Below, piece by piece: positions 35,007 to 43,624 of a DNA stretch of 64,000 nucleotides. Numbering within the stretch: position 1 is the first letter of the stretch; each line of letters starts with the position of its first letter. The translations under genes and the position numbers were made by a program. The notes below the pieces were generated by a model. It saw only the letters and a list, made by a program, of their open reading frames with translations. It made no database searches and had not been told where the DNA came from. The stretch is from Oceaniferula flava (GTDB taxonomy: Bacteria > Verrucomicrobiota > Verrucomicrobiia > Verrucomicrobiales > Akkermansiaceae), in assembly GCF_016811075.1 (NCBI RefSeq), contig NZ_JAFBGL010000005.1, forward strand, positions 62,001 to 126,000, written 5' to 3'.

Positions 35007-35855
35007 TTAGGCGGGGTTGAAATACACGGAGCTGCCGGGGGCGTGCTGGGTGAAGGTGGGGAGATCGGCCGGATCGATGATTCCTAACAATGGGTAGCCG
35101 CCGGTGGTGGGGCCGTCGTTGAGGGTGACGATGGGTTCTCCGCTCGGTGGTAGCTGGATGCAGCCGGGTAGCGTGGGCAGGCTGGGGATGGAGGCCTCGG
35201 GCCGGAGTGTCTTCCCCTCCAGGCGAAAACCGGTGCGGTCTGAACGGTTGGAAATTTTCCACGGTGAGTTGAAAAAGATCTCCAAGGTCTCGGAGGCGAT
35301 GTCGTGAGGTCCGGCGTGCACCCGGATCGGTGAATCGACTTGATAGTCGGGCGTTTCCTCCGGGTGGTAGTGGCGTGCGCTGACGCCGGGGAAGGGTTTC
35401 GGCACCGTCCGGGTTGTGCTCAGCAGGGTTTCCGAGGTGATTTTAGCCCCCGTGTCCGAGCGTTCGTGACGAGAGCGGCTGCCGAAGGCGGCGGGAGCAT
35501 GCAGGCCTCCGGCGAAGGCGAGGTAGGACCAGATACCGTGACGCGCCGGGTGGATGGTCAGCGTTTCCCCGGGGAGGAATTCGCGTGCCGACCATGGTTT
35601 CAGCTGCGGGGAGCTGGCGGCACCGGTGAGCGCAATCCACACCGGACGAAGAATTTCCACACGCCCGCCACCCAGGGTCAGCTCCAGGCACGTGGCCTCC
35701 GGATCGTTGCCCACCAGCTGATTGGCGATGTCGTGCGCCTGCAGATCCATCGGGCCGGCGGGCGCCACGCCGTAGCGCGCGTATCCGAAGCGTCCCAGGT
35801 CCTGGTAGCTCAGGCCGATGCCGGTGGTGAGAACTTTGGCGACGGGGATCATCAT
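35007..35855 (-). CDS. pxpC: 5-oxoprolinase subunit C (biotin-dependent carboxyltransferase/KipA family)
   Basis: 282 residues with two possible adjacent ATGs (35855, 35852). Typical KipA-family features: GLSYQDLGRFGYARYGVAPAG-like opening, MDLQAHDIANQLVGN, and the C-terminal LNDGPTTGGYP. It forms the ATP-dependent 5-oxoprolinase with PxpA and PxpB. The start is 2 bases after the pxpB stop, indicating coupled translation. Confidence 0.92.
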   Translation of the reverse strand: MMIPVAKVLTTGIGLSYQDLGRFGYARYGVAPAGPMDLQAHDIANQLVGNDPEATCLELTLGGGRVEILRPVWIALTGAASSPQLKPWSAREFLPGETLTIHPARHGIWSYLAFAGGLHAPAAFGSRSRHERSDTGAKITSETLLSTTRTVPKPFPGVSARHYHPEETPDYQVDSPIRVHAGPHDIASETLEIFFNSPWKISNRSDRTGFRLEGKTLRPEASIPSLPTLPGCIQLPPSGEPIVTLNDGPTTGGYPLLGIIDPADLPTFTQHAPGSSVYFNPA

Positions 35856-35857
35856 GC

Positions 35858-36505
35858 TTAGGCGATTTCGATGGCTTGAAATTCGAGGCTGTCCCCCGCG
35901 GCCAGGGTGAAGGAGCTCAGGTCGTTTTTCTCCGGAGCAAAGAGCGGGTGATCGGTGTGGCCGAGGATGTTCCAGCCGCCGGGGCTGGGCACGGTGTAGA
36001 TGCTGGCGTGACTGCCGCCGATAGCCACGGATCCGGGGTCGATGCGAGTGCGCGGCGAGTCGCGACGCGGCAGGTGCAGGTGAGCGTCCAGGCCGTCGAG
36101 GTAGGCGAAACCGGGAGCAAATCCGAGGAAGCGCACGCGGTAAGTGGGCGCAGTGTGGAGCCGGATGATGTCATCGGTCCCCAGCCGCAGCGCCTCTGCT
36201 ATGGCCGCGAGATCCGGTCCGTCGTAACGCACCGGGATGATGTGGTGGCGCTGGCGGGTCGATTCCTTACCGTTGAGTTCGAGCTGTTGGAGAAATTGGC
36301 GAAGGTCTTTTTCCTCCGTGTTGGTGGCAAAGTGCAGCAGTAAGCTATCGTAGCCTAACACTGGCTCGATCAGACCCTGAGGCGGAGTGCGCAGTAAGGC
36401 ATCCGCGAGCTCGACTAAGAGATCGTGCTGCGGGTGCTGGATCAGCCAGGCATTGGGCCCGAAGGCGCGTAGGGTGGGCGATCCGTCTTGATGCGGATCT
36501 TCCAT
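35858..36505 (-). CDS. pxpB: 5-oxoprolinase subunit B (KipI family)
   Basis: 215 residues. FGPNAWLIQ near the N-terminus, EPVLGYDSLLLHF, and the family signature FLGFAPGFAYLDGL followed by PRRDSPRTRIDPGSVAIGG are present. KipI was first described as a kinase inhibitor in Bacillus, but the operon context with pxpA and pxpC supports the 5-oxoprolinase role. Its ATG overlaps the stop codon of the upstream SMP-30 gene (TAATG). Confidence 0.93.
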   Translation of the reverse strand: MEDPHQDGSPTLRAFGPNAWLIQHPQHDLLVELADALLRTPPQGLIEPVLGYDSLLLHFATNTEEKDLRQFLQQLELNGKESTRQRHHIIPVRYDGPDLAAIAEALRLGTDDIIRLHTAPTYRVRFLGFAPGFAYLDGLDAHLHLPRRDSPRTRIDPGSVAIGGSHASIYTVPSPGGWNILGHTDHPLFAPEKNDLSSFTLAAGDSLEFQAIEIA

Positions 36506-37389
36506 TAGCCTGCGAAGGGCGTGGAGGGCACGCCGGTCACTCCCAGTCCGGTGATCTTGAGAAGGCGGCCAGCGTGTTCTTCCTGTTCCGTTTTGTGCAC
36601 TCCGGTGGTGACGTAAAGTTCGTCCAGATTGGCGCCACCGAAGGCGCAGGCGGTGGTTTCCAGGCAGGGAAGTTCCACGCGGTGCAGTTCCTTGCCCGTG
36701 TTGGGATCATAACAGAGGACACAGGCTCCGTGGCAGAAGGCGACCCAGAGATTGCCGTTGGCATCGATGGTCATGCCGTCCGGAGAGGCGCTGATGTCGC
36801 TGATGTCGCTGGTGTCGACGGCGCGGCGCTGCTTGCTCAGCTCGCCTGTTGTCGGCTGGTAGTCGAAGGCGATGACTTCCAATCGTGGGGTATCGATGTA
36901 ATAACAGGTCGCTCCATCGGCGCTCCAGACGATGCCGTTGGAGTTGGTGACCTTGTCATAGGCTGTGTGTAGCGAGAGGTCGGGGTCGAGTCGGTAAAGG
37001 GTGGCGTCGCCTTGGTTTTTAACCAGGCTGATGGTGCCGGCGAAGAAACGACCGTCCGGGGAGCATTTGCCATCGTTGAAGCGGTTGTTTTCCTTGTCCG
37101 GTTCCGGATCGGTGATGGCGGTGGTTGCACCGCTTTGGCGATCGAGAAAGTGCAGCCCGGTATCGCCGCCGACCAGAAGGTCTCCACCGTCGGTTTTGAT
37201 GCGGGGGACCACCGTGCCGACGCGGCCGACGGTGGCGGAGACGTCCCAGGACTTCTCCTCGCCGGTGGCGGGGTCAAACTCCAGCACCTTGTGTTTTTCG
37301 ATATCCACGTAGATCAGGCGGTCGTTCCACCAGATTGGGCCCTCGCCCCATTGGGCGCGATAATTTCCTACAGCAGTCACAGATTCCAT
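36505..37389 (-). CDS. SMP-30/gluconolactonase family protein
   Basis: 294 residues from the ATG at 37389; the frame opens 22 codons further up, but the shorter form begins like the family. It is a six-bladed propeller lactonase: metal-site Glu in EGPIWW, RFNDGKCSPDGRFFAGT (Asn/Asp site), SNGIVWSADG and PDGMTIDANGNLWVA. Relatives hydrolyse sugar lactones in the cytoplasm. It heads the pxpBCA run and overlaps pxpB by one base. Why a lactonase should travel with 5-oxoprolinase is not obvious. The 148-base gap to the divergent amidase gene should hold promoters for both. Confidence 0.88.
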   Translation of the reverse strand: MESVTAVGNYRAQWGEGPIWWNDRLIYVDIEKHKVLEFDPATGEEKSWDVSATVGRVGTVVPRIKTDGGDLLVGGDTGLHFLDRQSGATTAITDPEPDKENNRFNDGKCSPDGRFFAGTISLVKNQGDATLYRLDPDLSLHTAYDKVTNSNGIVWSADGATCYYIDTPRLEVIAFDYQPTTGELSKQRRAVDTSDISDISASPDGMTIDANGNLWVAFCHGACVLCYDPNTGKELHRVELPCLETTACAFGGANLDELYVTTGVHKTEQEEHAGRLLKITGLGVTGVPSTPFAG

Positions 37390-37537
37390 GCCGAGAGGCC
37401 TAGCAGTGAGGGACAGTGCTGTCGAGGCTGGACCAAGGCAGTTGGAAATTTCCATTCGCGAGAAATTCCATTGTCATTCCAGATTGAGCACTTAGTTTGA
37501 AAGACGTCCTACCTGTTTCCCAACCCGATCCCTCACG

Positions 37538-38560
37538 ATGGCAAATACCCGCTCCGCCACCTTTTTTTCAACGCTCGTTCTCTGTCTTCTCTGTGTCACC
37601 CTGAGCCGCAGTGAGGCGCAGGCATTCAAGTGGGATCCCGTGAAACACAATGGTGTGAACTACGTCACGCTAAGTAACGTCAAAGCCTTTTACGGTTTTG
37701 ATAAGTTGACCCTAGGGCGGAAAATCAGCTTGGAAAACAAGAGCGTTAGGATCGAACTGGGCTCGGGCTCACAGCAGTGCCGGATGAACGGAGTGCTATT
37801 CATCCTCAGCCATCCGATTGTTCCCAAAGGAGGTAAGTATCTGATTTCTCGCACGGATTTGGTCAAGTTGATCGATCCGGTCATGCGGCCGGCCTATATT
37901 TCCACGGCGAAAGTTTTCAAGACCGTGGTGCTGGATCCGGGGCACGGTGGTCATGATTCCGGAGCGAAAGGGCCTTTTAAGAATGAGAAGGAGTATGCTC
38001 TCAATGTGGCCCGTTTACTCAGGGATATCTTGCAGAAAAAAGGTTACCGTGTGGTGATGACGCGCGATAGTGATGTCTTTATCACCCTAGGGAACCGGGT
38101 GCGGATTGCGAACAAATACAAGGACGCCATTTTCATCAGCATCCATTTTAATGCCGCCAATTCCAGGGCTCACGGCATAGAAACCTTCACGGTATCTCCT
38201 GTGGGAGTGCCACATATCGGGCGCGGCGTTAAGGCCCGGGATTTCAATATGGTGCCAGGAAATATCATGGACTCAGCCAGCATCGCATTGGCCACCGCAG
38301 TGCACAGCCGCAGTTTACTTTACCTCAACAACCCCAAGGGAAACAATTTCAAGATGAGCGATCGCGGTATCAAACGTGCGCGTTTCAATGTGCTCACGGG
38401 CATCAAGATTCCGGCGATTCTCGTGGAGGGAGGTTTTCTTTCCAATCGAGCAGAAGCCACCAAGATTAATTCACCAGTGTATCAGCAGACTTTGGCAGCT
38501 GCCGTGGCTCGGGCTGTGGATGTTTACAAAAACTCGATTATGCAACAGCGCCGACGTTAG
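37538..38560 (+). CDS. N-acetylmuramoyl-L-alanine amidase (Amidase_3)
   Basis: 340 residues with signal peptide (FFSTLVLCLLCVTLSRSEAQA). An N-terminal segment of about 100 residues resembles a copper-amine-oxidase-N/AMIN-like beta domain. The catalytic domain (about 125-335) has the zinc ligands and catalytic Glu: VVLDPGHGGHD, FKNEKEYAL, FISIHFNA and ILVEGGFLSN. It cleaves the amide between MurNAc and the stem peptide in the periplasm, for cell separation or recycling. It stands alone, divergent from the SMP-30/pxp operon and convergent with the CAP-domain gene. Confidence 0.92.
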   Translation: MANTRSATFFSTLVLCLLCVTLSRSEAQAFKWDPVKHNGVNYVTLSNVKAFYGFDKLTLGRKISLENKSVRIELGSGSQQCRMNGVLFILSHPIVPKGGKYLISRTDLVKLIDPVMRPAYISTAKVFKTVVLDPGHGGHDSGAKGPFKNEKEYALNVARLLRDILQKKGYRVVMTRDSDVFITLGNRVRIANKYKDAIFISIHFNAANSRAHGIETFTVSPVGVPHIGRGVKARDFNMVPGNIMDSASIALATAVHSRSLLYLNNPKGNNFKMSDRGIKRARFNVLTGIKIPAILVEGGFLSNRAEATKINSPVYQQTLAAAVARAVDVYKNSIMQQRRR

Positions 38561-38596
38561 AGGAGCGGCGCTGTGAGAAAAAGTGCAGGAGTTTGA

Positions 38597-40852
38597 TTAC
38601 GGTGTCACTTTCCAGCGGAGAAACTTGCCCCCGCCACTGATGGGAACCGATGCCGTGGCGATACCTCCTGAAACCGACACCGAGGCGGGCGACCAACTAC
38701 CGTTAAGCAGGCTGGTAGAATACTCGGCCTCGATCGTTTCTCCTGAGATGATCGGGTGGGTGATTTGGAATAACTCGCCTGCCACCTGAGGCATCAAAGC
38801 GGCCTGGGCATCATTGGGGTCGACCGGATTAAGTCCAAATAAGCGCTCGATGGCGTTGGAGACACCATCTTGATCGTAATCGTCTGAGAAGCTTCCAATC
38901 ACGGCATATTGACCACGGAGCCAGAGCTCGTAGTCGCTCAGACTTGCGGCATCGACAGGGGTAACTTCCAGCGAGCTACCGTAGGAAAACCAATGGTTGC
39001 CCACTCTGGCGCGGATTCGCAGGGTGTAGGGCTGTCCGGTATTGAGAGGTGCTCCGACACTGGAGACATCAAGGGTGGCGAAATCGGCTGAGGAGGGAAT
39101 GCTGACAGGGGGGAGGGATGCCAGCTCGTCACAGTTAATCGTTTCGATGCCATCGATGAATGCTCCGATCGCGCTTCCGTTGTATGCAGGGTTATCGATG
39201 CTGTAAACGCCGCTGTTAGCTGGCTGATGCAGGATGAAGCGTATGACGGTATCCTGATCGGTAGTTGTTAATGACAGCGTTTTAGAGGAGAACGATGTAT
39301 CGGTTTCATTGTCACTTCTACCGGAGTATGAGCCGATGGTCGTCCATGAACCGCCACCATTGGTGGATGTCTGAACGTCCACTTGGGCGTTGGGTGTCAT
39401 ATAGCCACGGCGTAGCCTGAATTTCAGCTGCCCACCGCTCCGCGGAATGATAGTGCGGCCGATCTGAAAAGATTGGAATGCGTTGTATTCATTACGAGGG
39501 AAAGCCAGTCTGAATGCCTTACTTCCTGTGTCCCAAAATATTTGTCCGGTATTGGTGTCTGTAACGGAGCTGAAGAGATCATAGGTGGTTTCTGTCTCGT
39601 CAATGATCAGGTCTGTGGTGCCATTTTCAGCTCCCTCGAACCAAGTAGCTGTGGTGAGGGTGGAAATATCGAACTGATACTCCTCGGCTTTTTCCACGTG
39701 ATTGAAAAAGTAGTTGGCTCCACTGTCAGGTGGGCTGGTGCTGCCGAACACATCGGTGCTTTCCAGCAATCGATTGGGGTTAATGATCACTACCTGATAG
39801 TTGTGGCTGACCATGCTGCCGCCAATGTCGATGTTGGACACCGTGACATTGTAGAGTTGATCTTGAAGCGTTGCGGAACTTAGACTTTCTGGTTTCCAGA
39901 CGATCGAACTTTCCCCGTAGTTGGTATTGGCACTTACCACGGTCACGGACACGGGGCTTCCTGATTGATCAGTCATGCTGACGCTCGAATCGCTAAAATC
40001 AGCCCCTGAGTAGCTGAGCGACCAACGCTCCGGAGTGATCGCTTCAGGAATGTATCCAGCATTTGGCCAAGCTACAAATTGCACGGGAGCGCTGGAGAGG
40101 AGGTTGCCGCTAACGTAGAGGGCATTGGCTGCGTAATAGCTGGTGCTGGTGTAGGGCGTGTCTCCTGATGCAAGTTCTTGCAGGCGTGTTTGTAAGATCA
40201 TGCGGCGGTGGCCAGCATCGTTGTTCTCTCCGCCTGCGGCACCTTGGTCATTTTCAGAAATATATGCATCGATCGCTCCCGGGCCGAAATGTCCCACAGC
40301 GAGGTTTGAGTGAAAAGCGCCATTGCGTGCGACGGCGGTATCCAAGCTCCATCCTGAAGGCGGCTCGTGCGGGTCCGCTGAGCCATTAGCGACTCCGCCA
40401 CCTTCGAGAAACTCGGAGGTTTGTCGTGATAACATCAGTGCAGCGGCTTGAGCGGCCTCTTGCTTCGTGGTCGAACCTGTTGGTTTGGCCTCTTCGGGTG
40501 TGTCTCCTGCGAGTGCAACGGTGGAGGAGCTGGTGAGATCAATGTTGGCATTTAGCCCCGCCATGGCGCGGTAGAAGTTGATCCGGCGTTGAACGTCATC
40601 TTTGAAGGCGGCGGAGGTGGTTCCAGCGGTTCCGCCGGTCACTGAACCGGTCCAGTTGATGCGGTTTTCATAACCTTCGGACTCCATGTAGACATTGTGC
40701 CAAAAGGAGATGACGTCATTACGCGCCTGAGTGTCCACGGTAAATCCCGTGGTAGCAGATGCGTTGCCGACGCCCGGAGACCAGGCGTGGAGGCAAAGAG
40801 GTGCGGCTGCCAATAGGGCGGCCGCAAGGGTGGTAGTGAGTGTGGATCCCAT
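38597..40852 (-). CDS. Secreted CAP/SCP-like domain protein
   Basis: 751 residues with signal peptide (TTTLAAALLAAAPLCLHA). The first 280 residues look like a CAP (SCP/PR1-like) domain: INFYRAMAGLNANI, the region KQEAAQAAALMLSR, GHFGPGAIDAYI, and GGENNDAGHRRMIL, with the characteristic Glu and His pair. A beta-rich middle region follows. Near the C-terminus lies DYDQDGVSNAIERLFGLNP, a thrombospondin-3-like calcium loop common in verrucomicrobial exported proteins, and then a terminal beta domain ending in GGGKFLRWKVTP. The role is unknown; CAP proteins are extracellular and may bind lipids or act as peptidase-like proteins. Confidence 0.75.
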   Translation of the reverse strand: MGSTLTTTLAAALLAAAPLCLHAWSPGVGNASATTGFTVDTQARNDVISFWHNVYMESEGYENRINWTGSVTGGTAGTTSAAFKDDVQRRINFYRAMAGLNANIDLTSSSTVALAGDTPEEAKPTGSTTKQEAAQAAALMLSRQTSEFLEGGGVANGSADPHEPPSGWSLDTAVARNGAFHSNLAVGHFGPGAIDAYISENDQGAAGGENNDAGHRRMILQTRLQELASGDTPYTSTSYYAANALYVSGNLLSSAPVQFVAWPNAGYIPEAITPERWSLSYSGADFSDSSVSMTDQSGSPVSVTVVSANTNYGESSIVWKPESLSSATLQDQLYNVTVSNIDIGGSMVSHNYQVVIINPNRLLESTDVFGSTSPPDSGANYFFNHVEKAEEYQFDISTLTTATWFEGAENGTTDLIIDETETTYDLFSSVTDTNTGQIFWDTGSKAFRLAFPRNEYNAFQSFQIGRTIIPRSGGQLKFRLRRGYMTPNAQVDVQTSTNGGGSWTTIGSYSGRSDNETDTSFSSKTLSLTTTDQDTVIRFILHQPANSGVYSIDNPAYNGSAIGAFIDGIETINCDELASLPPVSIPSSADFATLDVSSVGAPLNTGQPYTLRIRARVGNHWFSYGSSLEVTPVDAASLSDYELWLRGQYAVIGSFSDDYDQDGVSNAIERLFGLNPVDPNDAQAALMPQVAGELFQITHPIISGETIEAEYSTSLLNGSWSPASVSVSGGIATASVPISGGGKFLRWKVTP

Positions 40853-40952
40853 AGAAAGTGTGTGTGCTTTATTCTGATGGGGAGGGTGCGAGGAGTATGG
40901 AGGTGTAATTTAATGTGTCAAATATTTAACATCTCCATAACTATTGTGCACC

Positions 40953-40967
40953 TGTCAGAACAGGACA
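40953..40967. promoter_or_regulatory. TGTCAGAACAGGACA box upstream of the CAP gene
   Basis: This 15-mer matches TGTCACAACAGGACA at 20810-20824, upstream of the esterase gene, with one difference; both are partly palindromic (TGTC ... GACA). Both lie about 65-100 bases from a start codon of an exported protein. No regulator is recognised. Confidence 0.2.
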
Positions 40968-40993
40968 ATACTTCCGATTGAAGTCGCTGAAAG

Positions 40994-41731
40994 TCAAACG
41001 CCTAGGGCGAACGAACGTTCATGCTGGATCAGGCTCAGGCCGTAGATCGAGGCGGTTTCCACGCGCATCACGATGGAGCCGAAACTGATCGGCTGGAAGC
41101 CCTGCTGGTAGGCTTGCTGGTATTCTTCCGGGGTGAAATCACCCTCGGGGCCGACCAGTAGACCGATGCTGCCGCTCAGGGGAGTTTGTTCAAGATGACT
41201 CCTGAAATGCACGGCCGCAGGGTCGAGGGCGGCGATGACGGCGGTGGCGAAGGGTTCGAGTTGCTCGATCCAGCTGGAAAATGTCCGTGGCTCGAGAATC
41301 TCAGGAAGGTGGTTCTGGCCGCACTGCTTGCAGGCTTCCAGGGCGATGCGTTGCCACTTTTCGCGTTTCTTGGCGAGGGCATCCGGCCGTGCCACGGTGC
41401 GTGCGGTGATCAGCGGTTGGATGGCATTGACGCCTAGTTCCACACTTTTCTGCACAATCAGCTCCATATTGCCGCCCTTGGGGATCGATTGGCAGAGGGT
41501 GACTGGCATCGACGGTGCTGGTGTTTCGTTTTCCTGGGAAATCCGGCACCGCACCTCCTCGCGGCGGACGTTATCGATGATGCAGACGGCGCTTTTTCCA
41601 GCGCCATCGAAAATTTCAATCTCATCCCCCTCGCTGGCCCGCATGACGCGGGCGCAGTGTCTGGCTTCATCGCCAGTGAGAGTGAGGCAGCCAGCCTCCC
41701 ACTGCGCGCTGGGTAAGTAGTAGCGGTTCAT
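40994..41731 (-). CDS. rsmE: 16S rRNA (uracil-1498-N3)-methyltransferase
   Basis: 245 residues, normal for RsmE. It methylates U1498 of 16S rRNA in the assembled 30S subunit. An N-terminal PUA-like part (LTGDEARHCARVMR) and the SPOUT knot are visible: LCQSIPKGGNMELIVQKSVELGV in pieces, LLVGPEGDFTPEE and SFGSIVMRVETASIYGLSLI. It is 27 bases after dnaJ on the same strand; dnaJ-rsmE linkage is common in bacteria. Confidence 0.95.
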   Translation of the reverse strand: MNRYYLPSAQWEAGCLTLTGDEARHCARVMRASEGDEIEIFDGAGKSAVCIIDNVRREEVRCRISQENETPAPSMPVTLCQSIPKGGNMELIVQKSVELGVNAIQPLITARTVARPDALAKKREKWQRIALEACKQCGQNHLPEILEPRTFSSWIEQLEPFATAVIAALDPAAVHFRSHLEQTPLSGSIGLLVGPEGDFTPEEYQQAYQQGFQPISFGSIVMRVETASIYGLSLIQHERSFALGV

Positions 41732-41758
41732 GGGAGCTGGCGTGTTGATGGGTGGTTA

Positions 41759-42919
41759 CTATGAGCCGAAGAATTTCTTCGCCTTTTCAAAGAACGACTC
41801 CTGCATGGGGTTGTTCTTCACACCGATCGATTCGGAGAACTCGGTGAGTTTTTCCTTCTGCTCGCCGTTGAGCTTGGTGGGCACTTCCACGTGGACTTCC
41901 ACGTGCAGGTCGCCTTTGCCACCGGTGCGCAGGTCCTTGATGCCACGGTTCCGCAGGCGGAAGGTGGTGCCACCCTGGGTTCCGGCCGGGATTTTGATCG
42001 ATGAACGACCTTCTAGCGTGGGCACCTCCAGCTCACCACCGAGGGCGGCGGTGGAGAAGGGCATGGGGACCTCACAGAAGAGATCGTCTCCCTCGCGCTC
42101 AAAGACGTCGTGACGCTTGATGTGGAGGAAAACGTAGAGGTCGCCCGGCTGTCCGCCGCGCAGGCCGGCGTCACCATTGCCGGTGGAGCGCAGGCGGGTG
42201 CCATCGTCGACTCCGGCAGGGATGTTGATCTTGATCCGTGTGGTCTCGCTCTTGCGGCCCTCACCGTGACAGTCTGGGCAGGGGTCAGCTATGGTCTGGC
42301 CAGCACCATTACAGGCTGGACATTCGGTCTGCTGAATGAAGATGCCGCGTTGTTGAGTCACCACGCCTTGTCCGCCGCAGGTGGCGCAGGTCTTGCGACC
42401 GCCGCTGCCGGACTTCGAGCCGCTGCTGTTGCAGGTGCCACAGGCTTCGAGTTTTTCAATTTCGAGTTCCTTTTGGATCCCTTCGGCTGCTTCCTCGAGG
42501 GTGATCTCGAGATCGTAGCGAAGGTCGCTGCCCGGCTGTCTGCCGGAGGGGTTACGGCGACGTCCGCCACCGCCGAAGATGTCTTCGAATCCGCCGCCAC
42601 CGAAGGCGCCGCCGAAGACTTGTGAGAAGATGTCAGAGGCATCGTGGAATCCGCCGCCGCCACCGAATCCGCCACGTCCGCCGCCACCATTTTCAAAGGC
42701 AGCGTGTCCGTAGCGATCGTAGGCCGCGCGTTTGTCTTCATCACTCAGCGCCTCATAGGCCTCGCCGAGTTCCTTGAATTTTTCCTCCGCTTCGTGGTCG
42801 TTTGGGTTTTTGTCCGGGTGGAACTTGATCGCCAGCTTGCGGTAGGCTTTTTTCAGCTCTGATGTGCTTGCGTCCTTGGAGACACCGAGGACTTCGTAAT
42901 AACAGCGTTTGGTCATCAT
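41759..42919 (-). CDS. dnaJ: Chaperone DnaJ
   Basis: 386 residues, type I DnaJ. J domain with HPDKNP (about residues 34-39), Gly/Phe-rich linker (about 75-115), and the four zinc motifs [24 protein letters not shown] and CPDCHGEG, followed by the C-terminal substrate-binding region. It delivers unfolded proteins to DnaK and stimulates its ATPase. Its ATG is one base after the grpE stop; dnaK itself is not in the window. No CIRCE element is visible upstream of the operon. Confidence 0.97.
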   Translation of the reverse strand: MMTKRCYYEVLGVSKDASTSELKKAYRKLAIKFHPDKNPNDHEAEEKFKELGEAYEALSDEDKRAAYDRYGHAAFENGGGGRGGFGGGGGFHDASDIFSQVFGGAFGGGGFEDIFGGGGRRRNPSGRQPGSDLRYDLEITLEEAAEGIQKELEIEKLEACGTCNSSGSKSGSGGRKTCATCGGQGVVTQQRGIFIQQTECPACNGAGQTIADPCPDCHGEGRKSETTRIKINIPAGVDDGTRLRSTGNGDAGLRGGQPGDLYVFLHIKRHDVFEREGDDLFCEVPMPFSTAALGGELEVPTLEGRSSIKIPAGTQGGTTFRLRNRGIKDLRTGGKGDLHVEVHVEVPTKLNGEQKEKLTEFSESIGVKNNPMQESFFEKAKKFFGS

Positions 42920-42920
42920 A

Positions 42921-43553
42921 TTACTCGCTTTCAGGTTGTGGTTGATCGCCTAGGGAGACGATGACGTTGGCGGGGCGAAGCAGGCGATCGCCGATGCGGT
43001 AGCCTTTGCGCATGGTGCGGACGATGTGTCCTTCCTCGATCTCGCTGCTGGCTTCCTGGCCAATGGCATCGTGCACATTGACATCGAACTCACTGCCCGG
43101 TTCGGCAGGGATTTCCTCGACGCTCTGGGAGCTGAGGAACTCGCCCAGCTGCTTGTGCACCATTTCCATCCCGGTGAAGAGCATGGAGCCTTTTTCCTGG
43201 GCAGCAGCTTGCATGCCCATGCTGAAGTTATCGAGCACGGGGAGAAGTTCTTCCAGCAGGCTCTGGTTGCCGTAGCGCACGGCATCGAGTTTTTCACGCG
43301 ACATGCGTTTACGGTAGTTATCGAGCTCCGCGGCGGTGCGGATAGCTTGGTCTTTCCACTTGGCGGCTTCTATTTCAAGAGCCTCCCAGGGATCGATCTC
43401 TTCGGCAGGGCTGTCCTTGGATGTTTCCTCGGATGCGCTGGAATCGCTGGCCTCAGACTCAGCGGCAGCTTCATCTTGGGTGTTTTCCTGGGCGGAATCC
43501 GGGGTGATTTCTTCGGGAGTGACCTCGTCGTTTTCTTGGACGTTCTCTTGCAT
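42921..43553 (-). CDS. grpE: Nucleotide exchange factor GrpE
   Basis: 210 residues from ATG 43553 (MQENVQEN); the frame opens 12 codons earlier. A long acidic N-terminus (Glu/Asp/Ser-rich, about 1-60) is followed by the coiled-coil and beta domain: [30 protein letters not shown] and the C-terminal [17 protein letters not shown]. It releases ADP from DnaK. First gene of the grpE-dnaJ-rsmE run; a short inverted repeat CGAAAC ... GTTTCG (43557-43585) is just upstream of its start. Confidence 0.95.
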   Translation of the reverse strand: MQENVQENDEVTPEEITPDSAQENTQDEAAAESEASDSSASEETSKDSPAEEIDPWEALEIEAAKWKDQAIRTAAELDNYRKRMSREKLDAVRYGNQSLLEELLPVLDNFSMGMQAAAQEKGSMLFTGMEMVHKQLGEFLSSQSVEEIPAEPGSEFDVNVHDAIGQEASSEIEEGHIVRTMRKGYRIGDRLLRPANVIVSLGDQPQPESE

Positions 43554-43624
43554 GGCCGAAACACATAGCCAGAGAAGGCGTTTCGTCAAGCAAGGGTAGG
43601 AAAAAGAACGTCTTAGGGGTGAAT

